Assembly: GCA_036676455.1 (NCBI GenBank)
Contig: JAKFCW010000047.1
Location: forward strand, 47,658-111,657
Reading direction: 5' to 3'
Source: UBA4093 sp036676455
GTDB taxonomy: Bacteria > Cyanobacteriota > Sericytochromatia > S15B-MN24 > UBA4093
Length of the DNA stretch: 64,000 bases
Under the pieces are notes generated by a model. The model did no database searches, had not been told where the DNA came from, and was given only the letters and a program-made list of their open reading frames with translations. Within the stretch, counting starts at the first letter, position 1; every line of letters starts with the position of its first letter. Of this stretch, positions 42,861-51,439 are shown piece by piece. The position numbers and the translations under genes were made by a program.

Positions 42861-44408
42861 CTACTTGACGTCGATCGCGATCGCCGCGTCCCGGCGAACC
42901 GGAATCGGGATCTCGAGCGTGATGGGAGGCTGGGTCTTGGTCGAGAGCTCCACGCTGGCGGTTCCTTCCGCGCTACCGGGTTTGACGCTCACTCGTCCCC
43001 AGGCGTCAACCAGGACCATGTGGGGAGTCCCGCTCCGCCATTCCAATAGGCTGGCATCCTCGGGAGAGTGGGTGATCGCCCGATCGTTCCACGTCAGCTC
43101 CCAGGCGAGTTGCAAGTCGGTCGGATGGCCCAAGTTATTGTCACCGAGCGAGGAACCATCGGCGGGAACGTAGAGGGCCGGCGTCTGCGAGGGGACCTTC
43201 AACTTACCCGAGAGGATGCGGCGCGGAGTCTCGACGATGCGCATGGTCAGATCGGCGTACTTGTCGGCATTCGCGAGCGCGGTGGCTCGGATCGTGACGT
43301 CTCCGGGGGCCGCTCCGGAGAGCAGGCTGATACGGCCACCCTCGAGGGAGACTTTGCCGGCCTGGGCCCCGGAGACGATCGACCAATCGGCTATCGGCAG
43401 CTCGGTGCCGTCCGTGAGCACCGTGAGTGCCCGGACGAGGTGCGTCTGGGGGTAGGCGGGATCGGTCGCGCCGTTATCGAAGGGAAGGTAGACCTTTTCG
43501 GGTGCCGGAAGCAGTTCGAAACGCTGGATGGTGGTCGGGGGCTTGGAAACCACAGGGGCCACCACGGGCGGAGCCGGTGGAGTGGCAGGCGGATTGGCGG
43601 AGGGAACACCGCCCTCCTCCAGGCTATTCGTGGGATCGACGCTGCCTTGCGCTTCGGAGAGGGCATCGATGGGATCGGGCAAGGCAGCCAGAGCGGGATC
43701 CAGTTGCTTGACGAGCGACAAGGCCTGCATGGCCTTGCCCACCGCCTCGGGATCGGTGGTGTCGGTGTCCATGACCACCGCGGTGAAGGCCTCGGGCTTG
43801 GCCTTGAGCACCTCGAGCGTGCTCTTCACGGCCGCCTGGACCTTTGCCATGTCGAGGGTCGGCAGCGAGGCCTGGTCACGGCCCTTGGTGATGGACTCGG
43901 CGACCAGGGTGCTGGCGAAATCAAGAGGTTGAGTCGGAGGATTGGCCTTGTCCTTCTCGGTGACCTTGGCGAACGTACGGAACGTGCGGGGCACTCCCGC
44001 GGGGTCCTTGAAGGCGGCGACGATCGTGTAGACCTTGTTGATGTCCAGGCGCAGGATCACGCGTCCAGTGGCATCGGTGGTGCCGATGACCGTGAGGCCG
44101 CCAGTGGTGGGAATCGCCCGAACCTCGGCTCCAGGAACCGGGGTGTCGAAGGAAATGGCCGGATCGCTGAGCACGTGGAAGCCCGCAATCCGGAAAGCCG
44201 AGACCGACTTCAAGGCGGGAGCGAGAACCTGAATCGGAGTATCGAGCTTGAAGGCATCGGTCGGAACCGGCGCCGCCGGCCCCGCAGGCACGAGTTGGTG
44301 CCCGGGACACGCGCTCAAAAGCGCGCTCACCGTTCCGAGGCTGGCGACAAGCAGTCCGGCTCTCACGAGGCGGGCGAGCGGTCGCGAGGAGAAAGATGAG
44401 TTGAACAT
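42861..44408 (-). CDS. Large surface lipoprotein with carboxypeptidase-regulatory-like and Ig-like domains
   Basis: 515 residues from an ATG with a weak AGGAGA site. Lipobox LSAC near residue 33. Residues about 70-120 (PGAEVRAIPTTGGLTVIGT then DATGRVILRL) resemble a carboxypeptidase-regulatory domain. A helical middle region and a Pro-rich linker precede Ig-like strands (VRALTVLTDGTELPIADWS; GAAPGDVTIRATA), like Big_2-type domains. First gene of the six-lipoprotein operon. The 233 bases upstream to 44641 hold no gene and probably carry its promoter. Confidence 0.65.
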   Translation of the reverse strand: MFNSSFSSRPLARLVRAGLLVASLGTVSALLSACPGHQLVPAGPAAPVPTDAFKLDTPIQVLAPALKSVSAFRIAGFHVLSDPAISFDTPVPGAEVRAIPTTGGLTVIGTTDATGRVILRLDINKVYTIVAAFKDPAGVPRTFRTFAKVTEKDKANPPTQPLDFASTLVAESITKGRDQASLPTLDMAKVQAAVKSTLEVLKAKPEAFTAVVMDTDTTDPEAVGKAMQALSLVKQLDPALAALPDPIDALSEAQGSVDPTNSLEEGGVPSANPPATPPAPPVVAPVVSKPPTTIQRFELLPAPEKVYLPFDNGATDPAYPQTHLVRALTVLTDGTELPIADWSIVSGAQAGKVSLEGGRISLLSGAAPGDVTIRATALANADKYADLTMRIVETPRRILSGKLKVPSQTPALYVPADGSSLGDNNLGHPTDLQLAWELTWNDRAITHSPEDASLLEWRSGTPHMVLVDAWGRVSVKPGSAEGTASVELSTKTQPPITLEIPIPVRRDAAIAIDVK

Positions 44409-44641
44409 GGTGTCGCGCGGTCTCCTGCTACATCGAAATGCGATCAATTGCACGTCTTGCGAGCATAACGCATTGGAAATGACCGATCAATGTGCAAGCG
44501 TCTGCAAATCTAGCGAAAATCTGCTTACCTGGAAGATTTCCGCAACAATTCGATGCATTCAGGCGACTTCTCGCCATTCCCGCGAAGGCAGCGACGCCGA
44601 AACATCGGAGCCGCTGGCCGGGGACGTATATGCGAAAGACG

Positions 44642-45934
44642 TTAGAACTTGAAGGTGTTGGAGAGCGTGTAAGAGGCGCCCCGGGCGTTGCCGCCCACGC
44701 CATTGAGGGCCGCCATGGCAAAGTCCAGGCGGAAGAGGGGCATGTCCAGCCCCAGGCCGGTGGCGAACGTCAGGCCACGATCTCCCCCCAGGGCGATACC
44801 CCCGCGGACCGGGAGCCAGTCGAGCAGGCGCAGCTCGGAGCCGACCCGCAGTTCCGGCGTGCGCGAAACGCCGAAGCCATCGCCGTAGCCGAGTTGCAGC
44901 TCGCCGCTCAGCGTGAACGGATCCCAGGGCTTGAAGGCCGCTGCGAGGCGCAGGTAGGGCGGTAGGACGATCTCCGAGGGGCCTTCCTGAGTCCGGGATT
45001 CCTTGAGGGCATCGCGGGTGACGGCCCCGAAGTCGGTCACGGAGCCCGAGGCGTCCACGACCGAGAAAGGCTCCACCTTGAGGGTGTAGGTGGTGACGTC
45101 GCGCCGGCTCCAGCTCATGACCCCGACGTTGCCAAGGATGGCGCCCCAGCGCAGGCGATCGCCCACCCTCCCGGCAGCTCCGAAGTCGGCCGCGATGCCG
45201 TTCCCACCCGTGGCCCATTCGGTCGATAGCCGCGCGTCGGCCGAGTACCGGCCGGACTCATCAACGGCCAGCAGCGTCCCGCGGGCCTCGCGGACACGGC
45301 CGTAGGCCAGTCCCCGCAGGTAACGCAGGTTCATGCCCAGGCTCGATGTCTCACCCATCGGAAAGGCGAACGAGGAGCCGAGAGAGGCGACTGCCGTCGC
45401 CGTTGCCCCGCCCAGCGCATCGATCCCGACGTTGGGGACGGAGGCGTTGCCGTTGAGCGCAAGGGCGATCAGGTCCCGAGGCAGATCGAGCCCCTTGGTG
45501 TCCGCCACCGCATCCAGGAAGACGCCCGTTCGCGCGCTCGGCATGGACAGGGCCATCGAGGTGCCTCCGTCGAACAGGAAGCGCCATCCGGTCGGCGGCA
45601 AGGCCTCGAGCACACCGGCGACGTTGGTGGGCTCGATCGCCTGGGTCGAGATCAAGCCGGCAAGCTCGCCGAAGGACAAGACGTTGTTCCCGAGGGCCAG
45701 GTTCAGGTTGGGCAGCAGCGTGAGCGAGAGGCGATCGCGACGCGACTCGAGCCCCAGCAGGGCCGGGTTCACGATCATGGCGTCGGCGTCCATGGCGATC
45801 GCCGCGTTGGCCCCGGCCATACCCGCACTCCGGGCGTTGCCATAGGCGTACGCAGGGAGCGCGGGAGCAAGGCTCGTCAGCATGGCGGAGATAGCGGCCA
45901 GGGTGCCGCGCGACCGGAAACGGGAAAGGCTCAC
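44642..45934 (-). CDS. Outer-membrane beta-barrel protein (PorV/TraF-like)
   Basis: 430 residues from a GTG overlapping the upstream stop (GTGA). Signal peptide ending near ALPAYAY. The mature start (GNARSAGMAGANAAIAMDADAMIVNPA) is typical of FadL/PorV-type barrels, where an N-terminal AGA--A-A-DA--NPA motif recurs. Many alternating strands follow and the protein ends in Phe-Lys-Phe. Coupled to the preceding large lipoprotein, which may be its partner at the outer membrane. Confidence 0.72.
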   Translation of the reverse strand: MSLSRFRSRGTLAAISAMLTSLAPALPAYAYGNARSAGMAGANAAIAMDADAMIVNPALLGLESRRDRLSLTLLPNLNLALGNNVLSFGELAGLISTQAIEPTNVAGVLEALPPTGWRFLFDGGTSMALSMPSARTGVFLDAVADTKGLDLPRDLIALALNGNASVPNVGIDALGGATATAVASLGSSFAFPMGETSSLGMNLRYLRGLAYGRVREARGTLLAVDESGRYSADARLSTEWATGGNGIAADFGAAGRVGDRLRWGAILGNVGVMSWSRRDVTTYTLKVEPFSVVDASGSVTDFGAVTRDALKESRTQEGPSEIVLPPYLRLAAAFKPWDPFTLSGELQLGYGDGFGVSRTPELRVGSELRLLDWLPVRGGIALGGDRGLTFATGLGLDMPLFRLDFAMAALNGVGGNARGASYTLSNTFKF

Positions 45935-48045
45935 TTCGACTCCTGCCTGGAGGAGACGTTGGCCTTGAACTCGACGGCCAGATTCACCCGGAAGCCGGAT
46001 CCCCGGAACAAGGTCACGGGAACCGACGAGCCCGGCGAGCGCACCCGTAGGCCGAGCTTGGAGGCCTTTCGGAAGCGATCCAATGCCTCTCCCTCGAGCG
46101 TCAGGTGATTGGTCACACGGTAGCCTGCCGCCTGGTTGCCCAGTGAAAGCGTCTGAACGAAGGCCTCGGAATCCGTGAACGGATCACTCGAGGTGGAAAA
46201 GAGCAGATCGAGATCGAGCGGAATGCTCCAGCCGTTGTCGATGGTCAGCTTGAGCACGGCACGCTCCACCCGGTTCAGCATGTCTCGATTCTCCGACGTG
46301 AAGCTCAACGCCGTCGGCGGACGAACGTCGATGGCCGGCTTCGGCGCGCTTCCCCCGAAGGGTTCGAGCGTGAACGAGAGCGGAATCTCGACGCCGAGGC
46401 GGCCTTCCAGGACGTCGGACGCCGAGAGACGAACGGGCTGTCCCTTGGAGTCGATCACGACCTTGCCGCCGACGCTCAGGGAGGTGGGCTTGGCGTTGAG
46501 AAGGTCGAGCAAGTTGGAGTTCTGGGCGTTGACCTGCAGCTCATTGACCTGATTGCCCGCGATCGGCAGGCGCAAGGGCTGGCCGCTCTTGTCCCGCAAG
46601 GGCACATCCCCCGTTCCGGGAATGCTGGCCCTGACGTCCAGGTCGAGGGTGCCAGCGAGGGCGCTCGCGTTCTGAAGCTCCAGGCGCAGGACGACGTCCT
46701 GGAGGTTGATGCCCTGATTGGAAATCAGGTCAGGAAGCTGGATGGGCATGGAGGAGGCCGGGAGGGCGATCTCGCGGGTCACAGGAACTTCGATCGCCCG
46801 GAATCGGAGCGGGGCCCGGAGGAGGACCCGTCCCGACATGGACGGCGAGCCGTCCATGGCCAAGAGGGCGCCGGAGGGCCCGGTATCCTTGGTGGTGGCG
46901 CGCGCCGTCACCGCGATCTGGCCGTTCTCGGGGCGGATGGTGACGCCGGTGAGCGGAACCTCGATGGTTCGGGACTCGCCTGCCTTCAGCTCGTAGACGG
47001 CGGTCATCGGGGCGGTTTGACCGGGCCGGAAAAAGTGCGAGAAGCCCAGGTCCAGGGTAGCCGCAACCGGGAAGCCGTTTCGCAGCGTGAGCTCCAGGGT
47101 GCCCTCCTCGACCTCGAGGCTGCGGACGGTTTCGGTCGCGTACGCCGGGTCGTCGAGCCCGAAGTCGAGCGTCTGAGAGGGGATCTGGATGGATTTGGTG
47201 GCGATCTCGACGCGAAGGTGGCTGATGGTCTTGGTCACGAGCACGACGTTCGAGAGCGTCACATGGGAGACCGGGGCCTGCGCCAGTTGCCCGCCAGGAA
47301 TGAAGACGTCGATCTTCAGCGAGAGATCGGGCGTGAGGGTCGCCCCGGCCTGCAGCGGAACGGTCAATCTGCGGGACTGCCCCGGGTCGAGGGGAACCGC
47401 GGCCTGGGTACGTCCCACTTCCCGGGTGGCTCCGCCCTGGGTGGCGTAAAGCTTCACCGTCGGTGAGAAGCGGACCCCCAGCTGATTCTCCACCGTGAAC
47501 TCCAGATGCCCCGACGGCGTCCCGACCCGAGCCTCGGTGAAGTTGGACTCTCCGGCGGGAACCGCGAGCTTCTGATCGACCGTGTAGGTCAAGTTGAAGG
47601 GAACGGGCACCCCGGGGGAAAGTCCCCCTCCCACGATCGTGTCCGCGCGCAAGGGGAGATCGGGGAACTGGATGTCCGGCAGTGAGGCGTCGACGCCGGG
47701 AAGTGACTGCTGGGGCAAATCGATCGCCAAGGGGTCGTTCAGCGTGAGGTTCTCGGCGAACCGGATGGGCTCGAGTTCCTGTGAAGCCGGCATGAGGTGA
47801 AGCCGCTCGTCGTTGCCGGGCTGGACCGCGAGGTCTCCGAAGAGGGATCGCGCCACCCCGGGGTCATCCAGGGAGAGGGAGAGCGAGCCCAGGGGCAAGG
47901 CGATATCCACGGGCCATGCGTACTGGATCCCCTCGGAATTGGAAGCCGTCGACAGCTTCTGCAAGGGGCTCAGAAGTTCAAGCCCACAGCCTGCGAGGAG
48001 CATGGTGATCAGTAAGACGCCAAAGCGCGGTATCATGGCCTTCAT
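45931..48045 (-). CDS. Large lipoprotein with repeated beta-sandwich domains
   Basis: 704 residues from an ATG behind CGGAGA. Lipobox LAGC (Cys about 19). The mature protein has at least four similar segments with an (L/V)xLxLxNxxxxxxxLDL pattern (LTLRNGFPVAATLDLGF, LRLELQNASALAGTLDLD, LKLTIDNGWSIPLDLDL), suggesting tandem LEA-2-like or Ig-like sandwiches. Overlaps the barrel gene by four bases. A TATGAT on the minus strand near 48100, behind TTGTTTGG, may be its -10 box. Confidence 0.65.
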   Translation of the reverse strand: MKAMIPRFGVLLITMLLAGCGLELLSPLQKLSTASNSEGIQYAWPVDIALPLGSLSLSLDDPGVARSLFGDLAVQPGNDERLHLMPASQELEPIRFAENLTLNDPLAIDLPQQSLPGVDASLPDIQFPDLPLRADTIVGGGLSPGVPVPFNLTYTVDQKLAVPAGESNFTEARVGTPSGHLEFTVENQLGVRFSPTVKLYATQGGATREVGRTQAAVPLDPGQSRRLTVPLQAGATLTPDLSLKIDVFIPGGQLAQAPVSHVTLSNVVLVTKTISHLRVEIATKSIQIPSQTLDFGLDDPAYATETVRSLEVEEGTLELTLRNGFPVAATLDLGFSHFFRPGQTAPMTAVYELKAGESRTIEVPLTGVTIRPENGQIAVTARATTKDTGPSGALLAMDGSPSMSGRVLLRAPLRFRAIEVPVTREIALPASSMPIQLPDLISNQGINLQDVVLRLELQNASALAGTLDLDVRASIPGTGDVPLRDKSGQPLRLPIAGNQVNELQVNAQNSNLLDLLNAKPTSLSVGGKVVIDSKGQPVRLSASDVLEGRLGVEIPLSFTLEPFGGSAPKPAIDVRPPTALSFTSENRDMLNRVERAVLKLTIDNGWSIPLDLDLLFSTSSDPFTDSEAFVQTLSLGNQAAGYRVTNHLTLEGEALDRFRKASKLGLRVRSPGSSVPVTLFRGSGFRVNLAVEFKANVSSRQESK

Positions 48046-48156
48046 GCGCGGGAAATCTCCGACGTGAACCTGGGGACGGCCTCGGCCGCGTGGGAGCATC
48101 ATACCAAACAAGCATGTTTTCTAATCTGTGATGAAAGGCAGGAAGCCGTGGAAGAG

Positions 48157-48588
48157 ATGCGGACTTCGACGACGCAACGCCCCAGCCTGGAGGCGATTTA
48201 CATGCGCCTGGCGGGGATGCTGTCACTGCGCAGCACCTGCTCGCGCCTGCAGGTGGGAGCCGTGGTGGCCTCTCCGGACATGCGCGAGATCTTCGCCGTG
48301 GGCTACAACGGGGGGCCGGTGGGCGGCTTCAACGATTGCCTGAGCGAGGAAGCGGGCCGCTGCGGGCATGCCCATGCCGAGGACAACGCCTGCAACTTCG
48401 CCCCGGCGCGGGTGCCCAAGATCATGCTGGTGACGCATTTCCCCTGCCCGGCGTGCTGCGTGCGGATCGTCAACAAGCTCGGCTTCGAGCGCGTGTACTA
48501 CCAGCAGGTCTACCGGGACATGGCGGGCCTGGAGATCCTCGAGCGGGCGGGCATCACCGTCGCGCAGCTCGACCCCAGCCTCGACTGA
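48157..48588 (+). CDS. dCMP/CMP-type deaminase (ComEB-like)
   Basis: 143 residues (146 if the GTG nine bases upstream is used; both have plausible ribosome sites). Zinc-dependent deaminase fold: GHAHAEDNA supplies the zinc His and catalytic Glu, and PCPACC supplies the two zinc Cys. SLRSTCSRLQVGAVV and FAVGYNGGPVG are typical of the ComE/dCMP deaminase branch, which feeds dUMP to thymidylate synthesis. An extra Cys and a CGH segment match the second zinc site of that branch. Divergent from the lipoprotein gene. Confidence 0.9.
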   Translation: MRTSTTQRPSLEAIYMRLAGMLSLRSTCSRLQVGAVVASPDMREIFAVGYNGGPVGGFNDCLSEEAGRCGHAHAEDNACNFAPARVPKIMLVTHFPCPACCVRIVNKLGFERVYYQQVYRDMAGLEILERAGITVAQLDPSLD

Positions 48589-48612
48589 TCAAGCACTCCC
48601 GCATGCCGCCTC

Positions 48613-48668
48613 CGTCACTCCCGCACAAGCGGGAGTCCAGCTGGATTCCCGCCTGCGCGGGAATGACG
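48613..48668. repeat. REP-like inverted repeat (GTCATTCCCGC type)
   Basis: An imperfect 56-base palindrome centred on CCAGCTGG (48637-48644). Each arm is itself a hairpin: TCCCGCACAAGCGGGA and TTCCCGCCTGCGCGGGAA. This sequence class is widespread as an extragenic repeat in diderm genomes. It lies downstream of the deaminase in a 195-base gap. Confidence 0.7.
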
Positions 48669-48783
48669 CTTCCAGGGGCTTCGCGCCCGCCAACACCCGC
48701 TTGACGCTTGCCAGGGGAGGTACGATCCCGACTAGGGCTCCCTAGAGCAGGGAGCGAGCAAGAATCGGGAGGAGGGTCAGCGC

Positions 48784-49464
48784 GTGAAACGAGCAGCCTT
48801 GAGCCCCGCCATCAGAATTGCGGCCGGGATCGCGGTGGGCACGGCCTGCCTGGGTCTGGCGCCGCCGGCCGTCGCTCACGCCGCGAGCGGCGCCTGTCCC
48901 GACTGCGAGATGCGCATGATGCGCCCCGGCGGCGGCGGGGGCATGGACGACGACGACATGCGCATGATGCAGGCCCATCGCGCCAGCGGCGGGCACAAGC
49001 ACTTCAACCTGGTGGTTCAGCCCTACTGGAACATGAACCAGGACGCCATCTACACGCTCCTCGGCATGGAGATGCTCAAGCAGGATTCGCTCGGCTGGAA
49101 GGGCGGATTTGGCATGTACGGCGGCATGAACTTCGGCGTCACCAGCCAGACCAACACCTTCCATTACGGTGGCGCCATCATGGGCAAGGACTTCTCGGCC
49201 GGCCCGCTCACCCTGGGCATCGGCGCCCTGCTGGGCTTCGGCAAGACCGCCAACGTCCTGCCCGCGGTCCTGCCGGCCGGCATCACCAACTACTACATGT
49301 TCGGGGTCGGCGCGCCGCGCATCGGCCTCGCATGGACGCTCTACGATCGCATGGAAATCGGCCTCGACGCCTCGTACCTGTTCACGACCAACCCCACTAT
49401 CGGGAACAGCCCCGCCGTCAGCCTGCGGCTCTCCACCATCTCCTGGGGCAAACACGGGAACTAG
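48784..49464 (+). CDS. Exported barrel-like protein with Met/Asp/His-rich segment
   Basis: 226 residues from a GTG behind GGGAGGAGGG. Signal peptide cleaved near AHA/A. The first 45 mature residues hold CPDC, repeated Met, a Gly run, DDDD and a HKH, a composition suited to metal (perhaps copper) binding. The remaining 160 residues alternate Gly, aromatic and hydrophobic positions like a small outer-membrane barrel. No family recognised; metal binding is inferred from composition only. Confidence 0.6.
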   Translation: MKRAALSPAIRIAAGIAVGTACLGLAPPAVAHAASGACPDCEMRMMRPGGGGGMDDDDMRMMQAHRASGGHKHFNLVVQPYWNMNQDAIYTLLGMEMLKQDSLGWKGGFGMYGGMNFGVTSQTNTFHYGGAIMGKDFSAGPLTLGIGALLGFGKTANVLPAVLPAGITNYYMFGVGAPRIGLAWTLYDRMEIGLDASYLFTTNPTIGNSPAVSLRLSTISWGKHGN

Positions 49465-49475
49465 CGTGCTCGTGA

Positions 49476-49507
49476 CGAAGCGGGGTCCCGATCGGGACCC
49501 CGCTTCG
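49476..49507. terminator. Bidirectional terminator hairpin
   Basis: A 32-base palindrome with 15-bp arms (AGCGGGGTCCCG and complement) and a two-base turn, between the exported protein and the Tad operon end, which converge here. Tail T content is low on both sides. Confidence 0.7.
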
Positions 49508-49524
49508 CGCTTGGAGAGGGGTGG

Positions 49525-50499
49525 TTAGGGAGTCGTCTTGGCGAAGGTGTCGATCACCCGCAGCACGGCCGGCCCCAGCGTCACGACGAACATCGCCGGG
49601 AAGATGAAGAAGACCAGCGGGAAGAGCATCTTGATCGGAGCCTTCATCGCGGCTTCCTGCGCCCGCTGCCGGCGGCGGGTCCGCAGGTGCACGCTCTGGG
49701 TCCGGAGGACGATGCCGATGCCGACGCCCAGCTGATCCGCCTGGATCAGGGCGGCGACCACGCCTTCGAGGTCCGCGACCCCGCAGCGCATGCTCATCTC
49801 GCGCAGGGCCTCCGCGCGGGGGCGGCCCATGCGGATGTCGCTGAGGTAGCGCGCGAACTCCTCGCGCAGCTCGCGCCCCGCGTCGTTATCCTTGCCCGTG
49901 ATGCGCATCAGCGCCGCGTCGAAGCTGATACCCGCCTCCACGCACGAGGTGATCAGGTCAAGCGCATCCGGCAGCGCCCGCACGATGGCGTCCCGGCGCG
50001 CCGCGATCATCTTCGTCAGCAAAATGCCCGGCCCCGCGAGGCCCAAGATGCCGATCAGCGCCGCGGCGATCAAGGCCGCGCCGGGGTTGAACGGTGTCAG
50101 CAGCCACCAAACCAGCGGAGCCAGCGCCACGCCCAGGAGGCGCAGGGCCAGCATCCCTTGCAACGCGATGGGAGCGTAGACTCCCGCCTGGTGCAGCCGG
50201 TCCGAGAGCACGGTAATCTGGGAGCGCGGAGTCAACCGCTCGCCCATCTTGCCCAGAACGCCGATGGCCGGGGCGATCACCCGCTGGACGAAGGGCTGAT
50301 CCAGCAGCTGCTGGCGAGGCATGTAGCCGCCGGTGGCTCCCTGAACCGCCACCAGGGAGGCAATCCGACGGTTGACGTCCCGCTCGCGCGAGGTGGACAG
50401 GCCGAAGCCCACCATCGTGGCCGACGTGACGGCCACGAAGCAGGCGGCCGCCATCACGACCGGATCTGCCGCCAGAATCATAGGTGCAACAAGCATCAT
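49525..50499 (-). CDS. tadC: Tad pilus platform protein TadC
   Basis: 324 residues. A GspF/T2SSF domain (ALPDALDLITSCVEAGISFDAAL) with membrane helices before and after it. TadC and TadB form the inner-membrane platform driven by the CpaF ATPase. ATG after GAGG and one base beyond the tadB stop region. Last gene of the Tad operon before the hairpin at 49476-49507. Confidence 0.92.
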   Translation of the reverse strand: MMLVAPMILAADPVVMAAACFVAVTSATMVGFGLSTSRERDVNRRIASLVAVQGATGGYMPRQQLLDQPFVQRVIAPAIGVLGKMGERLTPRSQITVLSDRLHQAGVYAPIALQGMLALRLLGVALAPLVWWLLTPFNPGAALIAAALIGILGLAGPGILLTKMIAARRDAIVRALPDALDLITSCVEAGISFDAALMRITGKDNDAGRELREEFARYLSDIRMGRPRAEALREMSMRCGVADLEGVVAALIQADQLGVGIGIVLRTQSVHLRTRRRQRAQEAAMKAPIKMLFPLVFFIFPAMFVVTLGPAVLRVIDTFAKTTP

Positions 50500-50500
50500 G

Positions 50501-51439
50501 CTAGTACCTCACGTCCACGATCTTCATGATCAGCATCACGCCCAGGATCTCCGAGACGACGCCCCCGGCCACGAGCATCTGGCCGCGCGGGTCCGTGAAG
50601 AGGCCCATGATGTAGCTGGGGCTGATCAGGAAGAAGAGGGCGCCGATGCCCACCGGCAAGCCGGCCAGGACCCATCCCGACAGCCGGCCCTGCGCGGTGA
50701 GGGCCTGGACCTCGCCGGAGATGCGGATCCGGTCGCGGATGGTGTCATGGATGTTGCCCAGGATCTCGCTCAGGTTGCCGCCGGTCTCGCGCTGGATGAC
50801 CATGGCCTGGACCATCAGGTCCACGTCGGTGGTGCCGACCCGGTCGCGCAGGTTGCGCAGTGCCGTCTCAGTGGGCACGCCGAAGTTGATCTCGGCGACG
50901 GCGGTGCCGAACTCGGTCGAGATGGGGGCGCTCATCTGGCGGGATACCATCTGGATGGCCTGCAGGAAGGAGTTACCCGCCTTCAAGGCATTGATGACGA
51001 GCATGAGCGCGTCAGGAAGCTGCTCGCTGAAGGCCTTGAGGGTCTTGGTGCGACGCTGCCGGAGCTGGAAGGTCGGGCCTAGCGAGCCCACGGCCGCCAC
51101 GGCCAGAGCGATCAAGGGGTTCTGGAAGAGGAAGAAGGCCATGGCGCCGCAAGCGAGGCCCAGGAGGGCACCGGCCAGCATGAACTCGCCAGGCGTCCAT
51201 GCCCAACCCACCTGGTAGAGCTGGCGATCGAGGCGTTTGGCGATCGCCAGCCCCTTCACCAGCGGATCCACCATCGCGCCCAGCCGGTTGAAGAGCTTGG
51301 GCTTCACCGCCGGCGCGTGCGGCTGCTCCAGCTGGCTGATGCGGCCGTCGATGGCGGCCTCCTGGGGGTTGCCCATCATGCCCCCCAGGGCGAAGACGAC
51401 CCCCGTGATGCCGATGGCGAGAATCAGGAACGTGATCAT
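50501..51439 (-). CDS. tadB: Tad pilus platform protein TadB
   Basis: 312 residues from an ATG overlapping the cpaF stop (ATGA) and behind GGAGGG. N-terminal membrane helix, a linker, two membrane helices, then a GspF domain (QLPDALMLVINALKAGNSFLQA; ETGGNLSEILGNI) and C-terminal helices. Full length compared with the 231-residue relative at 24.2 kb. Confidence 0.92.
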   Translation of the reverse strand: MITFLILAIGITGVVFALGGMMGNPQEAAIDGRISQLEQPHAPAVKPKLFNRLGAMVDPLVKGLAIAKRLDRQLYQVGWAWTPGEFMLAGALLGLACGAMAFFLFQNPLIALAVAAVGSLGPTFQLRQRRTKTLKAFSEQLPDALMLVINALKAGNSFLQAIQMVSRQMSAPISTEFGTAVAEINFGVPTETALRNLRDRVGTTDVDLMVQAMVIQRETGGNLSEILGNIHDTIRDRIRISGEVQALTAQGRLSGWVLAGLPVGIGALFFLISPSYIMGLFTDPRGQMLVAGGVVSEILGVMLIMKIVDVRY

